This document shows positions 37,824-47,246 of a stretch of DNA of 64,000 nt, one piece after another. This stretch comes from Robiginitomaculum sp. (GTDB taxonomy: Bacteria > Pseudomonadota > Alphaproteobacteria > Caulobacterales > Maricaulaceae). Under the pieces are notes generated by a model. The model had not been told where the DNA came from. It saw only the letters and a list, made by a program, of their open reading frames with translations, and searched no databases. Each line of letters starts with the position of its first letter. Position 1 is the stretch's first letter. The position numbers and the translations under genes were made by a program. The stretch spans positions 1 to 64,000 of the forward strand of contig JAJFFQ010000064.1 in NCBI GenBank assembly GCA_021776565.1. The letters are read 5' to 3'.

Positions 37824-38033
37824 TTATGCGGCCATGGACATGTCCATGGCCGATTTCTGTTTTGACGTGATACCGCCAATGGCCATATTGGGTCTTTCAT
37901 TGTTGTAAGTCCAGAGCCAGTCGGTGGCGGCCTCCTGCACCTGGTCTATGGTTTCAAAGATATACTGGTTTAGAAAGTCATAGCGCACCGTCCGGTTATA
38001 GCGTTCCACATAGGCATTTTGTTGCGGCTTACC
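37824..38033 (-). pseudogene. IS3-family transposase (OrfB) C-terminal remnant
   Basis: Reading on the minus strand from 38033, the sequence encodes GKPQQNAYVERYNRTVRYD, the universal signature near the last catalytic glutamate of IS3-family OrfB. It is followed by WTYNNERPNMAIGGITSKQK, and a stop at 37824. The D-D part of the catalytic core is missing. Upstream (38034-38070) the frame stays open but no longer resembles a transposase. It is a dead fragment marking the right border of the polysaccharide island. Confidence 0.85.
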
Positions 38034-38070
38034 GGCAAGTTGCCGCGTAAACTGACAGGCGAACCAGTCG

Positions 38071-38310
38071 AATTGCGAAGATGAAATGTAAGTGATGGCA
38101 CAAAGGGCAACCGGGATTGATCAAACCTGATAAACTGTCTGGGCATTTTAGCCCGTTACGGTGACAAGGCATCAATCCTCGAATTCCATCAGGGCCAGCA
38201 GCCAACAAAACACCGCATAAACAGGCCGTATAAATGACCGCAAACCCTACCCGCCAACACAGAAGAAAACCCTTGCAATCAACGGGGCGTCCATAGACGA
38301 CAGTTTACTA
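38071..38310. other. Non-coding stretch, possible mobile-element debris
   Basis: I find no gene here. Direction-independent reading frames are all short, although a plus-strand run from 38085 has a codon-like look interrupted by a TGA. It sits between the transposase remnant and the terminator of the ABC exporter gene. Its position suggests decayed insertion-sequence material, but I recognise no terminal repeats. Confidence 0.3.
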
Positions 38311-38334
38311 AAAAAAAGTCTTATATAAGACTTT
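38310..38334 (-). terminator. Intrinsic terminator of the ABC exporter gene
   Basis: A fully palindromic 20-base stem (38315-38334, AAAGTCTTAT with its complement) lies five bases past the stop of the minus-strand ABC gene. It is followed on that strand by a run of eight T residues (38317-38310). The stem is AT-rich but the T-run is strong. Confidence 0.8.
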
Positions 38335-38338
38335 ATCC

Positions 38339-40168
38339 CTATTCAGTAGCGCCCTCACCACTTTCGATCTGTCTTTGCCACAAACGGGCATAAAGGCCAC
38401 ACAATTGTAAAAGTTGTTCATGAGTTCCGCTTTGCACAATCCTGCCCTGATCGACAACAATGATCTGGTCAGCATCGGCAATGGTGGAAAGCCGGTGGGC
38501 AATGGTAATCGTTGTGCGCCCTTGTGCGGCCTCATTAAGCGCCGCCTGCACTTCGCTTTCTGTTTCGCTATCAAGGCTGGAAGTGGCCTCATCAAGCACC
38601 AGAATGGCAGGGTCTTTCATAATCGCCCGGGCAATGCCCACGCGTTGTTTTTCGCCGCCGGAGAGTTTCAGGCCGCGCTCCCCTACCCTCGTGTCCAGCC
38701 CCAGAGGCAAGGCACGTATAAATGCACCCAGATGCGCACGCTCGGCCACAGCCATGATCTTTACATCGCTGGTATCGGGTTTGGCATAGGCAATGTTGGC
38801 TCGTAACGATTCGTTAAAAAGCGCCACATCCTGCGGCACCAGTGCCAGAGCATCACGCAAGGATTGCTGGGTGATGTCGCGCACATCCTGCCCATCAACC
38901 AGTATGCGCCCGGATTGCGGATCATAAAACCGAAACAAAAGTCGCAAGATGGTAGATTTTCCGGCACCACTGGAACCAACAATACCAATGCGCGATCCAG
39001 GTTTTACCTTGAAACTAACATCGTTTAGCCCGTCCGTTCGCCCTTCATGGGTGAAGGCCACGTGCTCAAAGCGCACAGCGCCACCCTTGAGTACAAGATC
39101 AGGAGCATCTGGCGCATCGGCTACATCGGGGTTCATGGCCAACAGGCCATCCAGTTTTTCCAGATCTACGGCCCCTTGTTTTATCTCTCGCCAGGCAAAC
39201 CCCAAAATCCCCAGAGGGCGAAAAATGTTCATCAGGATGAGAACAACAGCCGTCATATCCCCAATGGAAAGATTGCCGTTTATAGCCCCCAGTCCGGCCA
39301 CAAGCGCAGCCGCAAAAACCCCGGCACTCATGACCAGTTCCTGACCACCATTAAGCAGAGACAGTGACCGGACAACGGCTATATATTTGCGATTAAAACG
39401 CCCGAGATGCTGGCTGAACTTGTTGGTTTCGCGGGCTTCTGCAGCGAACGCTTTCACGGTCTCAAAATTGGTCAGGGAATCCACAATACTGGCGCGTAAA
39501 TTCGAGTCTACCTCGTTCATCTCGCGGCGTTGCATAACCCGCCATTCAGTGATCCACAGGGTAAAAGCGGTATAAGCGATCACAGTCGCAACCGCGATAA
39601 CGGCAAAGTTAATCCCATAGCGAACAGCCAGCAGCACCGCCGCCAAAACCAACTCAATCAGGGTTGGAACAATGTTGAAGACAAGAAAGCGCAAGAGGAA
39701 ATCTATGGCGGCAGAGCCACGCTCTATTACCCGGTTGAGCGCCCCGGCACGACGCGTCAGGTGAAATTGCATGGAAAGATTACTGGCATGTTCAAAGGCT
39801 TCAACAGCAGCAATGCGCTGGGCCTCCTGGCTAACCGGCGCAAAAAACATGGTGCGCACCTGTGGCAGGGCGCTGGCCAAAAATCGTGTCAGTGCCCACA
39901 GTGCCAATAAACCTATCAGGGTACCAGCAATTCCAGCTCCGGCACCTGAGGCGACAACATTGACCGCCTCGCCAAAGAAAACCGGCGAGGCCACGGAGAA
40001 CACCTTGGCGACCAGAGTAATAAAAACAGCCAGCGCCATAAGCGGTCGCTGACGCTTTAGCTCATCACGTGCCAATAAACGAAAAACCCGGCCCAGTGCC
40101 GGGCCAATACCGCCATCGCTGGACTGGATGTTATCATCCTCGGTATGAAAATTATGTGCAGAACTCAT
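38339..40168 (-). CDS. Atm1-type ABC exporter (fused membrane and ATPase domains)
   Basis: The 609-residue half-transporter has six transmembrane segments (about residues 40-310) and one nucleotide-binding domain with Walker A GIVGSSGAGKSTILRLL, signature LSGGEKQRVGIARAI and Walker B ILVLDEATSSLD. The FETVKAFAAEARETNKF and FRPLGILGFAWREIKQG stretches match the Atm1/HMT1/NaAtm1 branch, which exports glutathione-linked metals or sulfur species. It should work as a homodimer in the inner membrane. It is monocistronic with a strong terminator downstream, and it marks the resumption of core genes after the island. Confidence 0.93.
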   Translation of the reverse strand: MSSAHNFHTEDDNIQSSDGGIGPALGRVFRLLARDELKRQRPLMALAVFITLVAKVFSVASPVFFGEAVNVVASGAGAGIAGTLIGLLALWALTRFLASALPQVRTMFFAPVSQEAQRIAAVEAFEHASNLSMQFHLTRRAGALNRVIERGSAAIDFLLRFLVFNIVPTLIELVLAAVLLAVRYGINFAVIAVATVIAYTAFTLWITEWRVMQRREMNEVDSNLRASIVDSLTNFETVKAFAAEARETNKFSQHLGRFNRKYIAVVRSLSLLNGGQELVMSAGVFAAALVAGLGAINGNLSIGDMTAVVLILMNIFRPLGILGFAWREIKQGAVDLEKLDGLLAMNPDVADAPDAPDLVLKGGAVRFEHVAFTHEGRTDGLNDVSFKVKPGSRIGIVGSSGAGKSTILRLLFRFYDPQSGRILVDGQDVRDITQQSLRDALALVPQDVALFNESLRANIAYAKPDTSDVKIMAVAERAHLGAFIRALPLGLDTRVGERGLKLSGGEKQRVGIARAIMKDPAILVLDEATSSLDSETESEVQAALNEAAQGRTTITIAHRLSTIADADQIIVVDQGRIVQSGTHEQLLQLCGLYARLWQRQIESGEGATE

Positions 40169-40223
40169 GGGGATGAATTAGGGGGTCTTGTTCTTACGCA
40201 CAAGACCACATGACTTAGCTGAC

Positions 40224-41189
40224 CTAACCGTCCTCAGCAGCACTGGACTCAGGTATGGAAAATACCTGCCCTGGATAGATCAAATCCGGATCCCTGATCC
40301 GGCCCGCATTGGCGCGATAGATTATCATGTATTGCCAGCCAGAACCATAAAGACGGCGGGCGATACGCCAAAGCGAATTGCCAGGCTGTACAATCACCGA
40401 TCCAGGCGGCGCATCGGTGATGGATTGCGGACTGGCCCGCTCAAACGGCAAGGTGATAATGGCGGTCACATGGCCATCGGGGCCAACCTGATCGATTTGC
40501 AAATTATAAACACCCGGTGCCAGTGGCTCTATGCCTTCCAGTACCCAGCGCCCTTGCGCATTGGCCCGCGTCTGCCCCAGCAATCTGCCATCAGCCAGCA
40601 CCCGTACACCAGAGCCTGACACAGCCCGACCAGAAAAAATCACACCGCCAGCCTGATCGTAATCTACCGCTTCAAGCGCCAGTGGCCCGCTCTGCTTGTC
40701 ATCATCAGGGCTTTGCAAAACCCGGCTTGGCCCGCCGGGGCGACCAAGAACCACCAAGGGGCGCTTGTTATGTCCACGAGGGATGGAAACAACCACAACC
40801 TGGTCAGAACGAACAACACGCCCATCCTTGCCTTCCATAGTTAGTGTGAACTCTATGGCCCCTGGCTCCATCGGATCATTCAGAATAATTGTCCAGTCAC
40901 CATTAAGGCCAGCAATGGTGCTGGCAATTTTTTCACCATTGGCCAACAGGCCAATGCGCGCACCAGGTTCGGCCCGGCCAGCAATCACCGCTGTGCCACG
41001 CTGATCCACGCGCACAATATCAAAGGACGGCCCTAACAATGCGCCATCTTCAACATTATTTTGCCGGGTTTGCTGGGCGGGGTTATCAGGTGTCCGGGGC
41101 GTTTTTCCCGTGCGAGACAAGGTTACAATGATAATTGCAGCCAAAACCGCAATCACTGCCGCAATAATAAATCCACGCATTGCCGACAT
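40224..41189 (-). CDS. Membrane-anchored LysM-domain protein with Ig-like repeats
   Basis: The 321-residue protein has one N-terminal transmembrane anchor (FIIAAVIAVLAAIIIVTL, about residues 7-24), two Ig-like/Big-type modules (AVIAGRAEPGARIGLLANGEKIAS and GVIFSGRAVSGSGVRVLADGRLLGQ), and a C-terminal LysM domain (VQPGNSLWRIARRLYGSG..YPGQVFSIPE) that would bind peptidoglycan. The start at 41189 (MSAMRG) has AGGAAGG seven bases upstream; the in-frame ATG at 41207 does not. It probably tethers to the cell wall in the periplasm. Such proteins are common in alphaproteobacteria, with no settled function. Confidence 0.88.
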   Translation of the reverse strand: MSAMRGFIIAAVIAVLAAIIIVTLSRTGKTPRTPDNPAQQTRQNNVEDGALLGPSFDIVRVDQRGTAVIAGRAEPGARIGLLANGEKIASTIAGLNGDWTIILNDPMEPGAIEFTLTMEGKDGRVVRSDQVVVVSIPRGHNKRPLVVLGRPGGPSRVLQSPDDDKQSGPLALEAVDYDQAGGVIFSGRAVSGSGVRVLADGRLLGQTRANAQGRWVLEGIEPLAPGVYNLQIDQVGPDGHVTAIITLPFERASPQSITDAPPGSVIVQPGNSLWRIARRLYGSGWQYMIIYRANAGRIRDPDLIYPGQVFSIPESSAAEDG

Positions 41190-41290
41190 TTTAGAGCCTT
41201 CCTGCACCTTTCTTTGATAGAGAATCAGCTTACTTCCATTTCTCGTACAAGCACAAACAATAATGATATGTCCAAATTGAGGTCACGACC

Positions 41291-41833
41291 ATGCCTAAAC
41301 AGCGATCAGTCTGCGTCTTCTGCGGTTCCCGGGATGGAAACTCCCCGGTTTACGCACAACTGGCCCGGCAATTCGGACATGAAGTAGCCGCCCGCAATTT
41401 ACGGCTGGTCTATGGTGGCGGGGGTATTGGCCTGATGGGTATTGCGGCGCGCGCAGCACGCGAAGGTAATGCAGAGGTTCTTGGTATCATACCCGGATTT
41501 TTGTCAACGGAGGAAGTTGCCTTTGATGATTGCCAGCTTGAAATTGTCGATACACTTCACGAACGCAAGGCCCGCATGGCCATGGAGAGCGCCGGTTTTG
41601 TGGTGTTGCCCGGCGGCATAGGAACAATGGAAGAGGTGGTTGAGGTTCTCAGCTGGGCCAATCTTGGCCTGTTTCCCATGAAAACCGTATTTCTGGATAC
41701 CAATGGGTATTGGGATCCGTTTTTCGCCCTTTTGCAACATTCCATTGAAGAAGGGTTTACCTCGGCCAGTATAAGCACCTTGACATGTCGTGCAAAGACA
41801 TCGGCAGAGGCTCTTGATTTATTGGGACTTTAA
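41291..41833 (+). CDS. LOG-family protein (TIGR00730, nucleoside 5'-monophosphate phosphoribohydrolase-like)
   Basis: The Rossmann-like 180-residue protein has the LOG signature PGGIGTMEE (about residues 116-124) and the N-terminal CVFCGSRDGNSP plus YGGGGIGLMG motifs. Characterised members cleave cytokinin riboside monophosphate or other nucleotide monophosphates at the N-glycosidic bond. The bacterial substrate is uncertain. Its last 15 bases overlap the end of ruvX on the opposite strand, so the two genes converge. Confidence 0.93.
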   Translation: MPKQRSVCVFCGSRDGNSPVYAQLARQFGHEVAARNLRLVYGGGGIGLMGIAARAAREGNAEVLGIIPGFLSTEEVAFDDCQLEIVDTLHERKARMAMESAGFVVLPGGIGTMEEVVEVLSWANLGLFPMKTVFLDTNGYWDPFFALLQHSIEEGFTSASISTLTCRAKTSAEALDLLGL

Positions 41834-42271
41834 GCGATCAAGCGCACCTTGCAAAATATAGGCAGCGGCCATTTTATCAATAACCTCCCGGCGTCTGGAG
41901 CGCCGCGTATCGGCCTCCAACAATGTGCGCTCCACGGCCACAGTGGAAAGACGCTCATCCCAAAAGCAAAGCGGCACATCCCGCACGTTTAATAGATTAC
42001 CGGCAAAGGCACGCACGCTTTGCGCTCTGGGGCCAAAACTGCCATCCATATTGATCGGCAAACCCAGAATAATGCCGGTACACTGCCGGTCATCGTAAAG
42101 CGCAAAAATACGCTCCGCGTCGATCTTGAATTTTAACCGCCGAACAGTTTCAACCGGCGTAGCCGCAATGCGTAGAGCATCAGATACGGCGATGCCAACG
42201 GTTTTGGTGCCCGGATCCAGCCCCAACAGGGCGCCAACAGGAGGAATATCCAGTAAATCAATCAGGGGCAT
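41819..42271 (-). CDS. ruvX: Putative pre-16S rRNA nuclease RuvX (YqgF)
   Basis: YqgF/RuvX is an RNase H-fold nuclease for 16S rRNA 5'-end maturation and may also resolve Holliday junctions. The active-site LGLDPGTKTVGIAVSD motif (residues 16-31), GIILGLPINMDG and FWDERLSTVAVE are intact. Its 150 residues are normal. It lies downstream of the cyclophilin gene (30 bases) and overlaps the LOG gene end to end. Confidence 0.95.
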   Translation of the reverse strand: MPLIDLLDIPPVGALLGLDPGTKTVGIAVSDALRIAATPVETVRRLKFKIDAERIFALYDDRQCTGIILGLPINMDGSFGPRAQSVRAFAGNLLNVRDVPLCFWDERLSTVAVERTLLEADTRRSRRREVIDKMAAAYILQGALDRLKSQ

Positions 42272-42301
42272 TGGCGCACATCACACGAAGCACCTGAAGC
42301 G

Positions 42302-43165
42302 TCAAGGGGAGGTATCTGCATGGCTCACACGCCGGGCAGGTGCCTGTACATTGTAGGCCTCAATAATCTCTGGCGGGCGACGATAGAAAAAATCTGCATC
42401 ACGAACACGTTTGGAGGTTTTGAAATCTGCAAAGGCCTGAGATTTATCGCGCATAACTTCAAACGCGGGGCGCTCTTCCTCTGGTAATTCCGACGCCAGG
42501 CGCATGGCAAGGATTGGGTCACGCATGGTTTTATCGGCAATCACGCCACTATTGATTGAACGTATACCACGGTTGAGTTTTTGCATATGTTCCATGCCCT
42601 CGATTACCCGACCAAAAATGCTTAGATTGCGATCAAGATAACGGGTGCCTGGGCCAATCACGATATAAAATTCGGCATCGCCAGTATCCGGATCAGTGTC
42701 GCGGGCCATGGCCATTGACCCAACGCAGTGCATCAACCAGGCCCGGCCAGTCTTTGGATTTCGTGCAGCGGCAAAACCGCCCGCATGTCCGGCTTCTGGC
42801 GCATAGAGGTCTGGCGAACCGGTCGGCTCAAACGTTAATCCTTCTGCGGCACGATCATTTTCATTGATAAGAACCGGCCAGTCTGGCAAATCGCCCTCAT
42901 TACGTCCGCCTTGCGCCACAAAGCCGTCAATCACCCGGTAAAAAGAAAGTCCATCATAAAAATGCACCTTTGCCAACGCCCGTAATCTTTCAGAGTGTTT
43001 CGGTGCAAACACCGGGTTCAGCTCCACCGCCACCTGGCCATGGCTTGTTTCAATCAGCAACAGGTTTTCAGGCTTTACAGGCCGCCAGTCTGCCTCCTGT
43101 GCGCCTACCGTATCCGCCAACACAAACAAGCCTAGCCAAACCAGAAATATGCGCAGAAATAGCAT
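42302..43165 (-). CDS. Exported cyclophilin-type peptidyl-prolyl isomerase
   Basis: The 287-residue protein has a signal peptide (FLRIFLVWLGLFVLADTVGAQ) and a cyclophilin domain starting about residue 30. It retains FYRVIDGFVAQGG and MARDTDPDTGDAEFYIVIG with an insertion between, in line with the divergent alphaproteobacterial family. It should fold proteins in the periplasm. The ATG at 43165 is one base past the ridA stop and uses GGGAG contained in that gene's last codons; an in-frame ATG at 43195 lies inside ridA and is unlikely. Probably co-transcribed with the M20 and RidA genes. Confidence 0.92.
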   Translation of the reverse strand: MLFLRIFLVWLGLFVLADTVGAQEADWRPVKPENLLLIETSHGQVAVELNPVFAPKHSERLRALAKVHFYDGLSFYRVIDGFVAQGGRNEGDLPDWPVLINENDRAAEGLTFEPTGSPDLYAPEAGHAGGFAAARNPKTGRAWLMHCVGSMAMARDTDPDTGDAEFYIVIGPGTRYLDRNLSIFGRVIEGMEHMQKLNRGIRSINSGVIADKTMRDPILAMRLASELPEEERPAFEVMRDKSQAFADFKTSKRVRDADFFYRRPPEIIEAYNVQAPARRVSHADTSP

Positions 43166-43166
43166 C

Positions 43167-43559
43167 TCAGTCTCCCACAAAGGCATCTGCCTCAATCTCG
43201 ACCATCATATCAGGCGCAATCAGTCCCGACACCTGCACCATGGTGGCTGCTGGCGGGTTGTCCTTGAAGGCTGCGGCGTGCGCTCTGCCAATCGCCTCCC
43301 AGCGGGTAATATCGGTAACGTATAAGCGTGTGCGTACAATATGCTCCAAACCCGCTCCCAGTTCGATCAACGCCTTTTCGATCAATTCAAGACATTTGGC
43401 GCTTTGGGCATATGGATCACCCGGTGCATAGGTCGTTCCATCGTCGGCCACAGGTGCAGTACCCGTAACCCAGATGTGCGGGCCGTGGCGCAAAGCCCGG
43501 CAATAACCCACTTGCTGCTCCCAGGGTGCGTTAGAAAAACACCGACGTGCTTTACTCAT
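43167..43559 (-). CDS. RidA family protein
   Basis: This second RidA-like copy of the window has 130 residues starting at MSKARR (43559). The VTGTAPVADDG and RTRLYVTDITRWEAIGRAH segments define the family. It overlaps the end of the M20 amidohydrolase by eight bases (ATGAGTAA) and is followed within one base by the cyclophilin start. Typical RidA activity is enamine/imine deamination, but this subfamily has no proven substrate. Confidence 0.92.
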   Translation of the reverse strand: MSKARRCFSNAPWEQQVGYCRALRHGPHIWVTGTAPVADDGTTYAPGDPYAQSAKCLELIEKALIELGAGLEHIVRTRLYVTDITRWEAIGRAHAAAFKDNPPAATMVQVSGLIAPDMMVEIEADAFVGD

Positions 43560-44889
43560 CAGTCTTCTCCAGCAAGTCCAGGGCTGCGGCACTCATGGCA
43601 TTAACCGCCGTGGTGATGGTTGCTTTTGCATCTGGAGCAAAAAAGGGTGAGTGTAAGGATGGCAAAATTTCACCCACCGCCTTGGCCTTGGCATATTTAT
43701 TCGGCTCTACTGCCCCCGCCCAAAAAATGAAACCCGGGATTTTATCCTTCGTGCGTCCGTATTGTGCAAAATCCTCACCGCCCATAACAGCAGGCATTTC
43801 CTTTACATTTTGCGCACCAATTTCAACGGCTATGGCCGCCATCGCACGCTTGACCAACGCTGGGTTGTTGTACGCGGCAGGCGTGTAGGTCTTTTCAACC
43901 TCTATGGTTGGTAGAAGGTTTTCGGTAAAACCAAAAGCGCGGGCTTCATTTTCCGCAATTCGCTTTATCCCGTTTAGTAAAGCTTCACGAACCTCATCTG
44001 AATATGATCTTACAGTAAGTTTCAAATGTGCATTATCTGATATAATATTATGCTTGGTGCCTGCATGAAATGCCCCCACCGTAACCACCGCCGGGTCTTG
44101 CGGGGCAACCTCCCGCGACACCAGGGTCTGCAAGGCGGTGACGATATAGGCCCCCAGCACAATAGGGTCTTTGGTTGCTTGTGGATAAGCACCATGTCCG
44201 CCTATACCCCTGATTTTAATATCAACAGAATCCACATTGGCCAGCGCATAACCAGAGGTATAGCCAATCATGCCCGACGGCATGTTTGCATTAACATGCA
44301 AAGCCAGATTATAATCCGGCTTGGGAAACCGCGAAAAAAGACCATCATCCAGCATGGCTGATGCACCAAGGCCGATTTCTTCGGCTGGTTGACCGATCAG
44401 AACCAGAGTTCCTGACCATTGATCTTTCAATGCCACCAGACGCCGTGCCGTGCCCACCAGCGCCGTCATGTGAACATCGTGTCCGCAAGCGTGCATGATC
44501 GGCAAGTTTTTATCTCCAAGATAATTTTGCCCTAGCGCAGATGATGCGTAAGTTTTGCCTGTTTGCTCTTTTACCGGAAGCGCATCCAGATCAGTGCGGA
44601 TCAACAGCGTTGGCCCCTCGCCATTATGCATCACGCCGACAAGACCAGTGCCGCCGATGCCCGTGGTTACTTCAAACCCAGCAGCCCGTAATTCTTCTGC
44701 AATACGTTTGGCTGTTTCGCTTTCTCTGAAACTTAGTTCAGGGTTTTGGTGTAAATGGGTGTAAAGCGTCTGCAAGTGCTTATAATCACTCTCAATCGCT
44801 GTTTGAAGCGGCGTTTGTGTAACACCCTGCCCTGCTAAAGCCAGAAAAATACCCAGACCCAGCGTCAAATGAAAACCTGCTCGTTTCAT
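43552..44889 (-). CDS. Exported M20-family amidohydrolase/peptidase
   Basis: The 445-residue protein has a signal peptide (LGLGIFLALAGQGVTQ). It belongs to the hippurate/IAA-amino-acid hydrolase branch of M20D. The metal-binding residues are visible in MHACGHDVHMTALVG and GQPAEEIGLGASAM, and the C-terminal MGGEDFAQYG. It probably removes an acyl group from N-acylated amino acids in the periplasm. It heads a three-gene minus-strand operon with ridA and a cyclophilin. It is divergent from the PAS hybrid kinase gene. Confidence 0.93.
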   Translation of the reverse strand: MKRAGFHLTLGLGIFLALAGQGVTQTPLQTAIESDYKHLQTLYTHLHQNPELSFRESETAKRIAEELRAAGFEVTTGIGGTGLVGVMHNGEGPTLLIRTDLDALPVKEQTGKTYASSALGQNYLGDKNLPIMHACGHDVHMTALVGTARRLVALKDQWSGTLVLIGQPAEEIGLGASAMLDDGLFSRFPKPDYNLALHVNANMPSGMIGYTSGYALANVDSVDIKIRGIGGHGAYPQATKDPIVLGAYIVTALQTLVSREVAPQDPAVVTVGAFHAGTKHNIISDNAHLKLTVRSYSDEVREALLNGIKRIAENEARAFGFTENLLPTIEVEKTYTPAAYNNPALVKRAMAAIAVEIGAQNVKEMPAVMGGEDFAQYGRTKDKIPGFIFWAGAVEPNKYAKAKAVGEILPSLHSPFFAPDAKATITTAVNAMSAAALDLLEKTDE

Positions 44890-45035
44890 ATCTTCCTCCC
44901 CAGAAGTTGTTCAAGTGTAACGGCAAATCAGCCGGCCGGGCAAATGTTTTTGGCTTTGCCATAAAATATGTCCTTGTTTGGGTCTTTTTTACTTTTCTAG
45001 CCTATGGTCAGAAAAAAACATTAGGTGAGCCGCAT

Positions 45036-47246
45036 ATGTTGCAAGATAAAATAGAAAATCGACTATATAATCAGCTGGAAAATGCCGCACAAGGCCGCCA
45101 GGATGGTCGGAAAAGTCGCATAATTTTTGCCATCGCCGTGGCTGGTCTGGCCACGTGTGTCATCCCTTTAACATACGCCTTTGGCTGGCTGACCGCCGTT
45201 CTTGTTGTGCAGGTTATTGATAACCGTGTTTTCAACATGCTGGCTAACGCAAGAAAATCTGGTCTACCGGCACGACAAGCCATGTGGTTGGCAACCGGAA
45301 TTGTAGGCCTTTCTACCGTTGTCTTTGCCACTCTGGGTCTTGCATTATGGCAACTGGGTGGCATTTCAGGAAAATTGTTTGCTGTTTTATTGTTTAACGG
45401 TTCAATGGTTCATGCCAGTGTTTTTCTTTCACAGGCGCGGTTTTTATATTTGGCGTCTGTTACGCCGTTTATTGCAGCACTTCTTGGCTTGCTCGCCTAT
45501 GCCTATTTTGGCGATCATTCCATGAAATTTAATGATTTTATCGCCGTAAGTGGTGCATTGGCACTGTTTTTGATCGCCAGTAACAAGGCCTATCGCTGGG
45601 TTCAGGGCCTCTTGCAGGAACAGTATGCAGCCCAATTGGCCACGACCCGGGAAAAAGAAAAGGCTGAAAGCGCCAATGCCCACCTCCAGGCACTCAATCA
45701 AGCCCTGGACACCCATGCCATGGTCACCAGGAGCACCCCGGAAGGTTTGCTCCTGTCTGTGAATGATGCGTATTGCGAAAAAACAAAATATAGCCGTAAG
45801 GAACTCCTTGCTGAACATCACACTTTACTGGATACCGGATTTCACCCGCCCTCGTTTTTTGAAAACATTCAGACAACGGTAAACAATGGCAAGGTATGGA
45901 CTGGGAAAATACAAAACAAGGCAAAGGATGGCTCGGTGTTTTGGGGCGATACCACCATTTCCCCGATCAAGAATGTTAACGGCAAAATAACGGAATGTAT
46001 TTCCATTCGACGGGATATTACAGACCTTCTTGACGCCCGTGAACAGGCCGAACGTGCCAATCAGGCCAAATCGGAATTTCTGGCTATGATGAGCCATGAG
46101 CTGCGCACACCAATGAACGCCGTGCTGGGCATGGCTTCCCTGCTCAAGGCTACTGAGCTGACCGACCAACAACGCGAATATATCACTGCCGTCACCGATG
46201 GTGGTGAAATGCTGATGACTGTTCTGAACGACATTCTTGATTTGTCCAAAATTGAGGCCGGAAAATTACAGACCGAGACCATTGATGTAGATGTGCGCCA
46301 TGCTGTGAAACGGCTGGAGCGATTATGGGCGCCCAATGCCAAAGACAAGGGACTGAATTTTATTTGCGAGATTGATGATGATGTACCATCAGTCATTCGC
46401 GGCGACATCACACGTATCCGCCAGATTATCTATAATCTGTTGTCAAACGCCGTTAAATTTACCGCAGAAGGCGAGGTTCGGCTTAGCATCACCGCAAAAC
46501 CCGTTGGCGCTGATAAATCACAGCTTTGCTTTGCTGTAAAAGATACAGGAATTGGTATTTCAGAAGAAGCCCAGACCCGACTATTTACATCGTTTGAACA
46601 GGCAGACAAATCCGTTACCCGCAAGTTTGGCGGAACGGGTCTCGGTCTGGCTATCTCCAAAAAACTGGCCCAACTCATGGGCGGCGACATATCCCTGTGT
46701 TCCCAGTGTGGCGAAGGCACCTGCTTCACCTTCATTCTGGATGCCACCATAGTAAATAATGAAACCCTTAGCCAAAACGAAGTTAAAAGACAGGAGAAGA
46801 TAACCGAACCTACCAGAAAAACAGAACAGAGACTTCGCATCCTCGCAGTGGAAGATAACGCGCTAAACCAACGGGTACTCAAAGCCTTCCTGCAACCCTT
46901 CAATCATGAACTGGTCATGGCAGGTGATGGTGTAGAAGCTCTTGAACATCTCATGACACAGCCATTTGACCTGGTCTTGATGGATGTGCAAATGCCGCGC
47001 AAGGATGGCATGACAACCACCCGGGAATTACGGGCCTCTCATGGGCCAAACGCCAATATCCCCATCATTGCCATGACGGCCAATGCCATGAGCGATGACC
47101 GGCAAAAATGCCTGGATGTTGGCATGACAGATTATGTTCCCAAACCCATAGACCCGCGCGTTCTCATTGCTGCGATTGCCCGCGCCGGAGCGCAGGAAAC
47201 CCACAGGCACATGGATGGAGATACAACCATTAATGCCCGGGCCTGA
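45036..47246 (+). CDS. PAS-containing hybrid histidine kinase with C-terminal receiver
   Basis: The 736-residue protein has six predicted transmembrane helices (about residues 28-182, MASE-like), a coiled-coil linker, a PAS domain (about 225-330), HisKA with His354 in MSHELRTPMNA, a HATPase domain ([18 protein letters not shown]) and a receiver with Asp650 (VLMDVQMPRKDG). No HPt is attached. The ATG at 45036 has AGGTGAG eight bases upstream; the in-frame ATG at 44907 does not. It lacks an adjacent response regulator. Signal unknown. Confidence 0.92.
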   Translation: MLQDKIENRLYNQLENAAQGRQDGRKSRIIFAIAVAGLATCVIPLTYAFGWLTAVLVVQVIDNRVFNMLANARKSGLPARQAMWLATGIVGLSTVVFATLGLALWQLGGISGKLFAVLLFNGSMVHASVFLSQARFLYLASVTPFIAALLGLLAYAYFGDHSMKFNDFIAVSGALALFLIASNKAYRWVQGLLQEQYAAQLATTREKEKAESANAHLQALNQALDTHAMVTRSTPEGLLLSVNDAYCEKTKYSRKELLAEHHTLLDTGFHPPSFFENIQTTVNNGKVWTGKIQNKAKDGSVFWGDTTISPIKNVNGKITECISIRRDITDLLDAREQAERANQAKSEFLAMMSHELRTPMNAVLGMASLLKATELTDQQREYITAVTDGGEMLMTVLNDILDLSKIEAGKLQTETIDVDVRHAVKRLERLWAPNAKDKGLNFICEIDDDVPSVIRGDITRIRQIIYNLLSNAVKFTAEGEVRLSITAKPVGADKSQLCFAVKDTGIGISEEAQTRLFTSFEQADKSVTRKFGGTGLGLAISKKLAQLMGGDISLCSQCGEGTCFTFILDATIVNNETLSQNEVKRQEKITEPTRKTEQRLRILAVEDNALNQRVLKAFLQPFNHELVMAGDGVEALEHLMTQPFDLVLMDVQMPRKDGMTTTRELRASHGPNANIPIIAMTANAMSDDRQKCLDVGMTDYVPKPIDPRVLIAAIARAGAQETHRHMDGDTTINARA

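Noticed and set aside
38071-38310. Possible second insertion sequence remnant
   Set aside because: No terminal repeat or transposase motif is visible, so it is described only as likely debris.
17195-38338. Integrative element using tRNA-Lys as attachment site
   Set aside because: There is no integrase gene and no duplicate of the tRNA-Lys 3' end at the right border; insertion-sequence-mediated exchange explains the borders better.
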